From the NCBI RefSeq assembly GCF_949987515.2, contig NW_027192659.1:1736001-1800000 (forward strand): DNA of 64,000 nucleotides. The letters run 5' to 3'. This document shows positions 24,118 to 36,668 of the stretch, one piece after another. Source of the DNA: Delphinus delphis (taxonomy: Eukaryota > Chordata > Mammalia > Artiodactyla > Delphinidae). Every line of letters starts with the position of its first letter. The first letter of the stretch is position 1. The notes beneath the pieces are model-generated. The model searched no databases. It was not told the origin of the DNA and saw only the letters and a list, made by a program, of their open reading frames with translations. A program made the position numbers and the translations under genes.

Positions 24118-25622
24118 GTGCATCATTGTGGACGTTCTGCCTCTTTTCCTATGCTTTCAATGCAATTCCAGTCTACCTCCTGAAATCGGTTTCCTGCAAT
24201 TCTGCCCCGCTTTCAAGTCCTCTTGGCAGCCTTACTTCAGTCTATTTTTGGACGATAGCTGTCATTTATAACTCTGCAGGTTTGTGAATTACAGTGCCCC
24301 TGAGCTCGTTTCTTCAACTCGCTTTCTTGTGACCTGGCCGCAACACCACAAGATGGCTTCAGGCCCTAATCTGGTTCCGGCACGGCACGCTGAGCCTTTG
24401 GTTATTTCCCCTTCCTGGTGGGAAATGAGAGTTAAATTTGCCCGTCCAGACACCTCCAGCTAGTCTCATTGGTTCTCGCTATTCCTGTTCATCTTCCGCA
24501 GAAATTGCAAACTGGGCCAAACAGGAGGTTAAAGGCGCTGACTCTCCAAGTGGGGAGAGTGTTAGTAAAGCGTCTGGAATGTTGCACCCGAGTACCAGGG
24601 GAGGAAAACTGAGACATATTTGAACACGTCTCCCGTTCACATGGTTGATCATACTTGGGTTCCACATGCATGTTTTAGCTGAAGGAAGAATACCTTAAAC
24701 CTGGGTATTTGAAACCCGTGGAATGGGTACCATGCAATATGACTTCAAAGGGTCTTCATTTGCTCACCGAACCTCTCCAATCCTATCACTGCTGCGTTTA
24801 TGCCCCTGTACACATGCTTGATTCTCTTTCGGAGACATAGCAATCCATAGGTTTTAAGATACTTACTAGTCAGGTACATTCTTAGGCGTTTAATATGCGG
24901 TGTTGAGTCCATTTCGTTGAGCAAGGAGTAGCTCTTGTCTATTCCATATTTGGCTTAAGGAACTTTATCTGTGCTCATTTCAATCTCTGGTTTTATGCAG
25001 CACCCCAACTCACCTTTCCCCTTAAGCAAGCATAAGTTGGTTTTCTAAATTTGAGACCCTGTTCTGTTCTGTAATTCAGTTCCTGTGTAGCCAAGTTTAC
25101 ATTCCGTGTATTACTGATATCTTATGATGTTTCTTTTTCTGTGTGACTTATTTCAGTTACAATCATCATACCTGAATCCACTCATTGTGCTGCTAAGGGC
25201 CTGATGACATAGATTTCATTGCTGAGTGATATTGCTTTGTAAGTGAATACCACAACTTCTTTATCCATTTTTCACTTTCTGCGATGTTGAACTTGTACTG
25301 TAAACGAGGTTCTTGTAAACAGAACCATTCCAAATTTTGGGGTGGCTGTGTCTTTTTGATTTTAATTTCCCTAAGCTATAGGACCATAAGTGGAAGTGCC
25401 CTAGGCTCTGTTGCTTTGTTTCTTAGATGTTTCAGGAAACACCATACACTTCTCCCAAGTGTCTGTTGGCAATTTACATCCCGCCCATCAGCATAACAAG
25501 GCTCCCAGTTCTCAATGGCCTGTCCTGCCTTTCTGGATTTTACACTTTTTTCAGATGGCCCTTTTGACCGGGGGAAAGTGAGACTTCATTGTAGTGCAGA
25601 TTTCCTTTGCAAGCTTGCTTGG
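24046..25622. repeat. Satellite monomer 16 (1577 bp), block A unit 4
   Basis: Both palindrome arms carry the same change (gggcctatgcg left, cgcataggccc right), so symmetry stays exact. A 2-bp deletion (ctagtctcattgg near 24460) is shared with monomers 18, 22, 24 and 28. Confidence 0.9.
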
Positions 25623-27200
25623 TTGGCCAAAAAGTGCGTATGCGTTTTTTCCTGAATATATTCAGGAAAAAACGCATACGCCCTTCTTGGCCAAGTGCAT
25701 CATTGTGGACGTTCTGCCTCTTTTCCTATGCTTTCAATGCAATTCCAGTCTACCTCCTGAAATCGGTTTCCTGCAATTCTGTCCCGCTTTCAAGTCCTCT
25801 TGGCAGCCTTACTTCAGTCTATTTTTGGACGATAGCTGTCATTTATAACTCTGCAGGTTTGTGAATTACAGTGCCCCTGAGCTCCTTTCTTCAACTCGCT
25901 TTCTTGTGACCTGGCCGCAACACCGCAGGATGGCTTCAGGCCCTAATCTGGTTCCGGCCCGGCATGCTGAGCCTTTGGTTAATTCCTCTTCCTGGTGGGA
26001 AATGAGAGGTAAATTTGCCCGTTCAGACACCTCCAGCTAGTCTCTCATTGGTTCTCGCTATTCCTGTTCATCTTCCGCAGAAATTGCAAACTGGGCCAAA
26101 CAGGAGGTTAAAGGGACTGACTCTCCAAGTCGGGAGAGTGTTAGTAAAGCGTCTGGAATATTGCACCCGAGTACCAGGGTACGAAAACTGAGACATATTT
26201 GAACATGTCTCCCGATCACATGGTTGATCATACTCTAGGTTCCACATGCATGTTTTAGCTGAAGGAAGAATACCTTAAACCTGGGTAGTTGAAACCCTTG
26301 GAATGGGTACCATGCAATATGACTTCAAAGGGTCTTCATTTGCTCACCGAAACTCTCCAATCCTATCACTGCTGCGTTTATGCCCCTGTACACATGCTTG
26401 ATTCTCTTTTGGAGACATAGCAATCCATAGGTTTTAAGATACTTACTAGTCAGGTACATTCTTAGGCGTTTAATATGGGGTGTTGAGTCCATTTCGTTGA
26501 GCAAGGAGTAGCTCTTGTCTATTCCATATTTGGCTTAAGGAACTTTATCTGTGCTCATTTCAATATCTGGTTTTATGCAGCACCCCAACTCACCTTTCCC
26601 CTTAAGCAAGCATAAGTTGGTTTTCTAAATTTGAGACCCTGTTCTGTTTTGGAATGCAGTTCCTGTGTAGCCAAGTTTACATTCCGTGTATTAGTGATAT
26701 CTTATGATGTTTCTTTTTCTGTGTGACTTATTTCAGTTAGAATCATCGTACCTGAATCCACTCATTGTGCTTCTAAGGGCCTGATGACATAGATTTCATT
26801 GCTGAGTGATATTGCTTTGTAAGTAAATACCACAACTTCTTTATCCATTTTTCACTTTCTGCGATGTTGAACTTGTACTGTAAACGAGGTTCTTGTAAAC
26901 AGAGCCGTTCCAAACTTTGGGGTGGCTGTGTCTTTTTGATTTTAATTTCCCTAAGCTATAGGACCATAAGTGGAAGTGCCCTATGCTCTGTTGCTTTGTT
27001 TTTTAGATGTTTCAGGAAACACCATACACTTCTCCCAAGTGTCTGTTGGTAATTTACATCCCGCCCATCAGCATAACAAGGCTCCCAGTTCTCAATGGCC
27101 TGTTGCCTTTCTGGATTTTACACTTTTTTCAGATGGCCCTTTTGACCGGGGGGAAGTGAGACTTCATTGTAGTGCAGATTTCCTTTGCAAGCTTGCTTGG
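25623..27200. repeat. Satellite monomer 17 (1578 bp), block A unit 5
   Basis: Two arm substitutions (agtgcg left, cttcttgg right). Diagnostic ctgtcccgc near 25780, tcaatatctgg near 26558 and gttcagac. Repeated as monomer 23 and, less exactly, as 29. Confidence 0.9.
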
Positions 27201-28777
27201 TTGGCCAAAAAGGGCGTATGCGTTTTTTCCTGAATATATTCAGGAAAAATCGCATACGCCCTTTTTGGCCAAGTGCATCATTGTGGACGTTCTGCCTCTT
27301 TTCCTATGCTTTCAATGCAATTCCAGTCTACCTCCTGAAATCGGTTTCCTGCAATTCTGCCCCGCTTTCAAGTCCTCTTGGCAGCCTTACTTCAGTCTAT
27401 TTTTGGACGATAGCTGTCATTTATAACTCTGCAGGTTTGTGAATTACAGTGCCCCTGAGCTCCTTTCTTCAACTCGCTTTCTTGTGACCTGGCCGCAACA
27501 CCGCAAGATGGCTTCAGGCCCTAATCTGGTTCCGGCACGGCACGCTGAGCCTTTGGTTATTTCCCCTTCCTGGTGGGAAATGAGAGTTAAATTTGCCCGT
27601 CCAGACACCTCCAGCTAGTCTCATTGGTTCTCGCTATTCCTGTTCATCTTCCGCAGAAATTGCAAACTGGGCCAAACAGGAGGTTAAAGGCGCTGACTCT
27701 CCAAGTGGGGAGAGTGTTAGTAAAGCGTCTGGAATGTTGCACCCGAGTACCAGGGTACGAAAACTGAGACATATTTGAACACGTCTCCCGTTCACATGGT
27801 TGATCATACTTGGGTTCCACATGCATGTTTTAGCTGAAGGAAGAATACCTAAAACCTGGGTAGCTGAAACCCGTGGAATGGGTACCATGCAATATGACTT
27901 CAGAGGGTCTTCATTTGCTCACCGAACCTCTCCAATCCTATCACTGCTGCGTTTATACCCCTGTACACATGCTTGATTCTCTTTCGGAGACATAGCAATC
28001 CATAGGTTTTAAGATACTTACTAGTCAGGTACATTCTTAGGCGTTTAATATGCGGTGTTGAGTCCATTTCGTTGAGCAAGGAGTAGCTCTTGTCTATTCC
28101 ATATTTGGCTTAAGGAACTTTATCTGTGCTCATTTCAATCTCTGGTTTTATGCAGCACCCCAACTCACCTTTCCCCTTAAGCAAGCATAAGTTGGTTTTC
28201 TAAATTTGAGACCCTGTTCTGTTCTGTAATTCAGTTCCTGTGTAGCCAAGTTTACATTCCGTGTATTACTGATATCTTATGATGTTTCTTTTTCTGTGTG
28301 ACTTATTTCAGTTAGAATCATCATACCTGAATCCACTCATTGTGCTGCTAATGGCCTGATGACACAGATTTCATTGCTGCGTGATATTGCTTTGTAAGTA
28401 AATACCACAACTTCTTTCTCCATTTTTCACTTTCTGCGATGTTGAACTTGTACTGTAAACGAGGTTCTTGTAAACAGAGCCGTTCCAAACTTTGGGGTGG
28501 CTGTGTCTTTTTGATTTTAATTTCCCTAAGCTATAGGACCATAAGTGGAAGTGCCCTAGGTTCTGTTGCTTTGTTTTTTAGATGTTTCAGGAAACACCAT
28601 ACACTTCTCCCGAGTGGTTGTTGGCAATTTACATCCCGCCCATCAGCATAACAAGGCTCCCAGTTCTCCATGGCCTGTCCTGCCTTTCTGGATTTTACAC
28701 TTTTTTCAGATGGCCCTTTTGACCGGGGGGAAGTGAGACTTCATTGTAGTGCAGATTTCCTTTGCAAGCTTGCTTGG
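27201..28777. repeat. Satellite monomer 18 (1577 bp), block A unit 6
   Basis: One right-arm substitution (aaaaatcgc). Has the tagtctcattgg deletion, tcagagggtc near 27900 and gctgcgtgat near 28376. Counterpart is monomer 24. Confidence 0.9.
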
Positions 28778-30356
28778 TTGGCCAAAAAGGGCGTATGCGT
28801 TTTTTCCTGAATATATTCAGGAAAAAACGCATACGCCCTTTTTGGCCAAGTGCATCATTGTGGACGTTCTGCCTCTTTTCCTATGCTTTCAATGCAATTC
28901 CAGTCTACCTCCTGAAATCGGTTTCCTGCAATTCTGCCCCGCTTTCAAGTCCTCTTGGCAGCCTTACTTCAGTCTATTTTTGGACGATAGCTGTCATTTA
29001 TAACTCTGCAGGTTTGTGAATTACAGTGCCCCTGAGCTCCTTTCTTCAACTCGTTTTCTTGTGAGCTGGCCGCAACACCACAGGATGGCTTCAGGCCTTA
29101 ATCTGGTTCCGGCACGGCACACTGAGCCTTTGGTTATTTCCTCTTCCTGGTGGGAAATGAGAGTTAAATTTGCCTGTCCAGACACCTCCAGCTAGCCTCT
29201 CATTGGTTCTCACTATTCCTGGTCATCTTCCGCAGAAATTGCAAACTGGGCCAAACAGGATGTTAAAGGCGCTGACTCTCCAAGTGGGTAGAGTGTTAGT
29301 AAAGCGTCTGGAATGTTGCACCCGAGTACCAGGGGAGGAAAACTGAGACATATTTGAACACGTCTCCCGATCACATGGTTGATCATACTTGGGTTCCACA
29401 TGCATGTTTTAGCTGAAGGAAGAATACCTAAAACCTGGGTAGTTGAAACCCGTGGAATGGGTACCATGCAATATGACTTCAAAGGGTCTTCATTTGCTCA
29501 CCGAACCTCTCCAATCCTATCACTGCTGCGTTTATGCCCCTGTACACATGCTTGATTCTCTTTCGGAGACATAGCATTCCATAGGTTTTAAGATACTTAC
29601 TAGTCAGGTACATTCTTAGCCGTTTAATATGCGGTGTTGAGTCCATTTCGTTGAGCAAGGAGTAGCTCTTGTCTATTCCATATTTGGCTTAAGGAACTTT
29701 ATCTGTGCTCATTTCAATCTCTGGTTTTATGCAGCACCCCAACTCACCTTTCCCCTTAAGCAAGCATAAGTTGGTTTTCTAAATTTGAGACCCTGTTCTG
29801 TTCTGTAATTCAGTTCCTGTGTAGCCAAGTTTACATTCCGTGTATTAGTGATATCTTATGATGTTTCTTTTTCTGTGTGACTTATTTCAGTTAGAATCAT
29901 CATACCTGAATCCACTCATTGTGCTGCTAAGGGCCTGATGACACAGATTTCATTGCTGAGTGATATTGCTTTGTAAGTAAATACCACAACTTCTTTATCC
30001 ATTTTTCACTTTCTGCGATGTTGAACTTGTACTGTAAATGAGGTTCTTGTAAACAGAGCCGTTCCAAACTTTGGGGTGGCTGTGTCTTTTTGATTTTAAT
30101 TTCCCTAAGCTATATGACCATAAGTGGAAGTGCCCTAGTTTCTGTTGCTTTGTTTTTTAGATGTTTCAGGAAACACCATACACTTCTCCCGAGTGGTTGT
30201 TGGCAATTTCCATCCCGCCCATCAGCATAACAAGGCTCCCAGTTCTCCATGGTCTGTCCTGCCTTTCTGGATTTTACACTTTTTTCAGATGGCCCTTTTG
30301 ACCGGGGGGAAGTGAGACTTCATTGTAGTGCAGATTTCCTTTGCAAGCTTGCTTGG
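28778..30356. repeat. Satellite monomer 19 (1579 bp), block A unit 7
   Basis: Exact palindrome. Diagnostic caggatgtta near 29257, gtgggtagag near 29284 and agcattcca near 29573. Counterpart is monomer 25. Block B begins inside this unit. Confidence 0.9.
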
Positions 30357-31934
30357 TTGGCCAAAAAGGGCGTATGCGTTTTTTCCTGAATATATTCAGG
30401 AAAAAACGCATACGCCCTTTTTGGCCAAGTGCATCATTGTGGACGTTCTGCCTCTTTTCCTATGCTTTCAGTGCAATTCCTGTCTACCTCCTGAAATCGG
30501 TTTCCTGCAATTCTGCCCCGCTTTCAAGTCCTCTTGGCAGCCTTACTTCAGTCTATTTTTGGACGATAGCTGTCATTTATAACTCTGCAGGTTTGTGAAT
30601 TACAGTGCCCCTGAGCTCCTTTCTTCAACTCGCTTTCTTGTGACCTGGCCGCAACACCGCAGGATGGCTTCAGGCCCTAATCTGGTTCCGGCACGGCACG
30701 CTGAGCCTTTGGTTATTTCCTCTTCCTGGTGGGAAATGAGAGTTAAATTTGCCCGTCCAGACACCTCTAGCTAGTCTCTCATTGGTTCTCGCTATTCCTG
30801 TTCATCTTCCACAGAAATTGCAAACTGGGACAAACAGGAGGTTAAAGGCGCTGACTCTCCAAGTGGGGAGAGTGTTAGTAAAGCGTCTGGAATGTTGCAC
30901 TCGAGTACCAGGGGAGGAAAACTGAGACATATTTGAACACGTCTCCCGTTCACATGGTTGATCATACTTGGGTTCCACATGCATCTTTTAGCTGAAGGAA
31001 GAATACCTTAAACCTGGGTATTTGAAACCCGTGGAATGGGTACCATGCAATATGACTTCAAAGGGTCTTCATTTGCTCACCGAACCTCTCCAATCCTATC
31101 ACTGCTGCGTTTATGCCCCTGTACACATGCTTGATTCTCTTTCGGAGACATAGCAATCCATAGGTTTTAAGATACTTACTAGTCAGGTACATTCTTAGGC
31201 GTTTAATATGGGGTGTTGAGTCCATTTCATTGAGCAAGGAGTAGCTCTTGTCTATTCCATATTTGGCTTAAGGAACTTTATCTGTGCTCATTTCAATCTC
31301 TGGTTTTATGCAGCACCCCAACTCACCTTTCCCCTTAAGCAAGCATAAGTTGGTTTTCTAAATTTGAGACCCTGTTCTGTTCTGTAATTCAGTTCCTGTG
31401 TAGCCAAGTTTACATTCCGTGTATTACTGATATCTTATGATGTTTCTTTTTCTGTGTGACTTATTTCAGTAGAATCATCATACCTGAATCCACTCATTGT
31501 GCTGCTAAGGGCCTGATGACACAGATTTCATTGCTGAGTGATATTGCTTTGTAAGTAAATACCACAACTTCTTTATCCATTTTTCACTTTCTGCGATGTT
31601 GAACTTGTACTGTAAACGAGGTTCTTGTAAACAGAGCCGTTCCAAACTTTGGGGTGGCTGTGTCTTTTTCATTTTAATTTCCCTAAGCTATAGGACCATA
31701 AGTGGAAGTGCCCTAGGCTCTGTTGCTTTGTTTTTTAGATGTTTCAGGAAACACCATACACTTCTACCCAGTGGTTGTTGGCAATTTACATCCCGCCCAT
31801 CAGCATAACAAGGCTCCCAGTTCTCCATGGCCTGTCCTGCCTTTCTGGATTTTACACTTTTTTCAGATGGCCCTTTTGACTGGGGGGAAGTGAGACTTCA
31901 TTGTAGTGCAGATTTCCTTTGCAAGCTTGCTTGG
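30357..31934. repeat. Satellite monomer 20 (1578 bp), block B unit 1
   Basis: Copy of monomer 13 at an offset of 11,046 bp. Exact palindrome. Differences seen within this unit are cacctctagc near 30765 and gggacaaac near 30827. Confidence 0.9.
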
Positions 31935-33513
31935 TTGGCCAAAAAGGGCGTATGCGTTTTTTCCTGAATATATTCAGGAAAAAACGCATACGCCCTTATT
32001 GGCCAAGTGCATCATTGTGGACGTTCGGCCTCTTTTCCTATGCTTTCAATGCAATTCCAGTCTACCTCCTGAAATTGGTTTCCTGCAATTCTGCCCTGCT
32101 TTCAAGTCCTCTTGGCAGCCTTACTTCCGTCTATTTTTGGACGATAGCTGTCATTTATAACTCTGCAGGTTTGTGAATTACAGTGCCCCTGAGCTGCTTT
32201 CTTCAACTCGCTTTCGTTTGAGCTGGCCGCAACACCGCAGGATGTCTTCAGGCCCTAATCTGGTTCCGGCCCGGCACGCTGAGCCTTTGTTTATTTCCTC
32301 TTCCTGGTGGGAAATGAGAGTTAAATTTGCCCGTCCAGACACCTCCAGCTAGCCTCTCATTGGTTCTCGCTATTCCTGTTCATCTTCCGCAGAAATTGCA
32401 AACTGGGCCAAACAGGAGGTTAAAGGGACTGACTCTCCAAGTCGGGAGAGTGTTAGTAAAGCGTCTGGAATGTTGCACCCGAGTACCAGGGGAGGAAAAC
32501 TGAGACATATTTGAACACGTCTCCCGATCACATGGTTGATCATACTTGGGTTCCACATGCATGTTTTAGCTGAAGGAAGAATACCTAAAACCTGGGTAGT
32601 TGAAACCCGTGAAATGGGTACCATGCAATATGACTTCAAAGGGTCTTCATTTGCTCACCGAACCTCTCCAATCCTATCACTGCTGCGTTTATGCCCCTGT
32701 ACACATGCTTGATTCTCTTTCGGAGACATAGCAATCCATAGGTTTTAAGATACTTACTAGTCAGGTACATTCTTAGGCGTTTAATATGCGGTGTTGAGTC
32801 CATTTCGTTGAGCAAGGAGTAGCTCTTGTCTATTCCATATTTGGCTTAAGGAACTTTATCTGTGCTCATTTCAATCTCTGGTTTTATGCAGCACCCCAAC
32901 TCACCTTTCCCCTTAAGCAAGCATAAGTTGGTTTTCTAAATTTGAGACCCTGTTCTGTTTTGGAATGCAGTTCCTGTGTAGCCAAGTTTACATTCCGTGT
33001 ATTAGTGATATCTTATGATGTTTCTTTTTCTGTGTGACTTATTTCAGTTAGAATCATCGTACCTGAATCCACTCATTGTGCTTCTAAGGGCCTGATGACA
33101 TAGATTTCATTGCTGAGTGATATTGCTTTGTAAGTAAATACCACAACTTCTTTATCCATTTTTCACTTTCTGCGATGTTGAACTTGTACTGTAAACGAGG
33201 TTCTTGTAAACAGAGCCGTTCCAAACTTTGGGGTGGCTGTGTCTTTTTGATTTTAATTTCCCTAAGCTATAGGACCATAAGTGGAAGTGCCCTAGGCTCT
33301 GTTGCTTTGTTTTTTAGATGTTTCAGGAAACACCATACACTTCTCCCAAGTGGTTGTTGGCAATTTACATCCCGCCCATCAGCATAACAAGGCTCCCAGT
33401 TCTCCATGGCCTGTACTGCCTTTCTGGATTTTACACTTTTTTCAGATGGCCCTTTTGACCGGGGGGAAGTGAGACTTCATTGTAGTGCAGATTTCCTTTG
33501 CAAGCTTGCTTGT
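31935..33513. repeat. Satellite monomer 21 (1579 bp), block B unit 2
   Basis: Copy of monomer 14 at the same offset, with the same cttattgg arm change and gttcggcc. Its end follows monomer 15-type sequence until about 33411, then switches to monomer 16-type by about 33510. Confidence 0.9.
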
Positions 33514-33585
33514 TTGGCCAAAAAGTGCGTATGCGTTTTTTCCTGAATATATTCAGGAAAAAACGCATAGGCCCTTTTTGGCCAA
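33514..33585. repeat. Palindrome with patchwork arms at the higher-order junction
   Basis: The left flank cttgtttgg and right arm cataggccc match monomer 16, while the left arm agtgcgtatgcg matches monomers 17, 23 and 29. Two arm mismatches result. This sits within about 100 bp of the point where the A/B offset drops by one unit. Confidence 0.88.
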
Positions 33586-35090
33586 GTGCATCATTGTGGA
33601 CGTTCTGCCTCTTTTCCTATGCTTTCAATGCAATTCCAGTCTACCTCCTGAAATCGGTTTCCTGCAATTCTGCCCCGCTTTCAAGTCCTCTTGGCAGCCT
33701 TACTTCAGTCTATTTTTGGACGATAGCTGTCATTTATAACTCTGCAGGTTTGTGAATTACAGTGCCCCTGAGCTCGTTTCTTCAACTCGCTTTCTTGTGA
33801 CCTGGCCGCAACACCGCAAGATGGCTTCAGGCCCTAATCTGGTTCCGGCACGGCACGCTGAGCCTTTGGTTATTTCCCCTTCCTGGTGGGAAATGAGAGT
33901 TAAATTTGCCCGTCCAGACACCTCCAGCTAGTCTCATTGGTTCTCGCTATTCCTGTTCATCTTCCGCAGAAATTGCAAACTGGGCCAAACAGGAGGTTAA
34001 AGGCGCTGACTCTCCAAGTGGGGAGAGTGTTAGTAAAGCGTCTGGAATGTTGCACCCGAGTACCAGGGGAGGAAAACTGAGACATATTTGAACACGTCTC
34101 CCGTTCACATGGTTGATCATACTTGGGTTCCACATGCATGTTTTAGCTGAAGGAAGAATACCTTAAACCTGGGTATTTGAAACCCGTGGAATGGGTACCA
34201 TGCAATATGACTTCAAAGGGTCTTCATTTGCTCACCGAACCTCTCCAATCCTATCACTGCTGCGTTTATGCCCCTGTACACATGCTTGATTCTCTTTCGG
34301 AGACATAGCAATCCATAGGTTTTAAGATACTTACTAGTCAGGTACATTCTTAGGCGTTTAATATGCGGTGTTGAGTCCATTTCGTTGAGCAAGGAGTAGC
34401 TCTTGTCTATTCCATATTTGGCTTAAGGAACTTTATCTGTGCTCATTTCAATCTCTGGTTTTATGCAGCACCCCAACTCACCTTTCCCCTTAAGCAAGCA
34501 TAAGTTGGTTTTCTAAATTTGAGACCCTGTTCTGTTCTGTAATTCAGTTCCTGTGTAGCCAAGTTTACATTCCGTGTATTACTGATATCTTATGATGTTT
34601 CTTTTTCTGTGTGACTTATTTCAGTTACAATCATCATACCTGAATCCACTCATTGTGCTGCTAAGGGCCTGATGACATAGATTTCATTGCTGAGTGATAT
34701 TGCTTTGTAAGTGAATACCACAACTTCTTTATCCATTTTTCACTTTCTGCGATGTTGAACTTGTACTGTAAACGAGGTTCTTGTAAACAGAACCATTCCA
34801 AATTTTGGGGTGGCTGTGTCTTTTTGATTTTAATTTCCCTAAGCTATAGGACCATAAGTGGAAGTGCCCTAGGCTCTGTTGCTTTGTTTCTTAGATGTTT
34901 CAGGAAACACCATACACTTCTCCCAAGTGTCTGTTGGCAATTTACATCCCGCCCATCAGCATAACAAGGCTCCCAGTTCTCAATGGCCTGTCCTGCCTTT
35001 CTGGATTTTACACTTTTTTCAGATGGCCCTTTTGACCGGGGGAAAGTGAGACTTCATTGTAGTGCAGATTTCCTTTGCAAGCTTGCTTGG
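33514..35090. repeat. Satellite monomer 22 (1577 bp), block B unit 3, junction unit
   Basis: The palindrome is patchwork: a monomer 17-type left arm (agtgcg) and a monomer 16-type right arm (cataggccc). The rest follows monomer 16 at an offset of 9468 bp, so one whole unit is missing relative to block A. Confidence 0.9.
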
Positions 35091-36668
35091 TTGGCCAAAA
35101 AGTGCGTATGCGTTTTTTCCTGAATATATTCAGGAAAAAACGCATACGCCCTTCTTGGCCAAGTGCATCATTGTGGACGTTCTGCCTCTTTTCCTATGCT
35201 TTCAATGCAATTCCAGTCTACCTCCTGAAATCGGTTTCCTGCAATTCTGTCCCGCTTTCAAGTCCTCTTGGCAGCCTTACTTCAGTCTATTTTTGGACGA
35301 TAGCTGTCATTTATAACTCTGCAGGTTTGTGAATTACAGTGCCCCTGAGCTCCTTTCTTCAACTCGCTTTCTTGTGACCTGGCCGCAACACCGCAGGATG
35401 GCTTCAGGCCCTAATCTGGTTCCGGCCCGGCATGCTGAGCCTTTGGTTAATTCCTCTTCCTGGTGGGAAATGAGAGGTAAATTTGCCCGTTCAGACACCT
35501 CCAGCTAGTCTCTCATTGGTTCTCGCTATTCCTGTTCATCTTCCGCAGAAATTGCAAACTGGGCCAAACAGGAGGTTAAAGGGACTGACTCTCCAAGTCG
35601 GGAGAGTGTTAGTAAAGCGTCTGGAATATTGCACCCGAGTACCAGGGTACGAAAACTGAGACATATTTGAACATGTCTCCCGATCACATGGTTGATCATA
35701 CTCTAGGTTCCACATGCATGTTTTAGCTGAAGGAAGAATACCTTAAACCTGGGTAGTTGAAACCCTTGGAATGGGTACCATGCAATATGACTTCAAAGGG
35801 TCTTCATTTGCTCACCGAAACTCTCCAATCCTATCACTGCTGCGTTTATGCCCCTGTACACATGCTTGATTCTCTTTCGGAGACATAGCAATCCATAGGT
35901 TTTAAGATACTTACTAGTCAGGTACATTCTTAGGCGTTTAATATGGGGTGTTGAGTCCATTTCGTTGAGCAAGGAGTAGCTCTTGTCTATTCCATATTTG
36001 GCTTAAGGAACTTTATCTGTGCTCATTTCAATATCTGGTTTTATGCAGCACCCCAACTCACCTTTCCCCTTAAGCAAGCATAAGTTGGTTTTCTAAATTT
36101 GAGACCCTGTTCTGTTTTGGAATGCAGTTCCTGTGTAGCCAAGTTTACATTCCGTGTATTAGTGATATCTTATGATGTTTCTTTTTCTGTGTGACTTATT
36201 TCAGTTAGAATCATCGTACCTGAATCCACTCATTGTGCTTCTAAGGGCCTGATGACATAGATTTCATTGCTGAGTGATATTGCTTTGTAAGTAAATACCA
36301 CAACTTCTTTATCCATTTTTCACTTTCTGCGATGTTGAACTTGTACTGTAAACGAGGTTCTTGTAAACAGAGCCGTTCCAAACTTTGGGGTGGCTGTGTC
36401 TTTTTCATTTTAATTTCCCTAAGCTATAGGACCATAAGTGGAAGTGCCCTATGCTCTGTTGCTTTGTTTTTTAGATGTTTCAGGAAACACCATACACTTC
36501 TCCCAAGTGTCTGTTGGCAATTTACATCCCGCCCATCAGCATAACAAGGCTCCCAGTTCTCAATGGCCTGTTGCCTTTCTGGATTTTACACTTTTTTCAG
36601 ATGGCCCTTTTGACCGGGGGGAAGTGAGACTTCATTGTAGTGCAGATTTCCTTTGCAAGCTTGCTTGG
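35091..36668. repeat. Satellite monomer 23 (1578 bp), block B unit 4
   Basis: Copy of monomer 17 at an offset of 9468 bp with the same two arm changes. One noticed difference is tttcggagac for ttttggagac near 35877. Confidence 0.9.

Larger units (their letters stand above)
18587..29632. repeat. Higher-order repeat block A (7 monomers, 11,046 bp)
   Basis: Seven consecutive units with distinct private variants (monomers 13-19 plus the end of 12). The series recurs immediately to the right in the same order. The left limit is set by gggg at 18585-18588 against gcgg at 29631-29634. The true crossover could lie anywhere in the identical stretch that follows. Confidence 0.85.
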
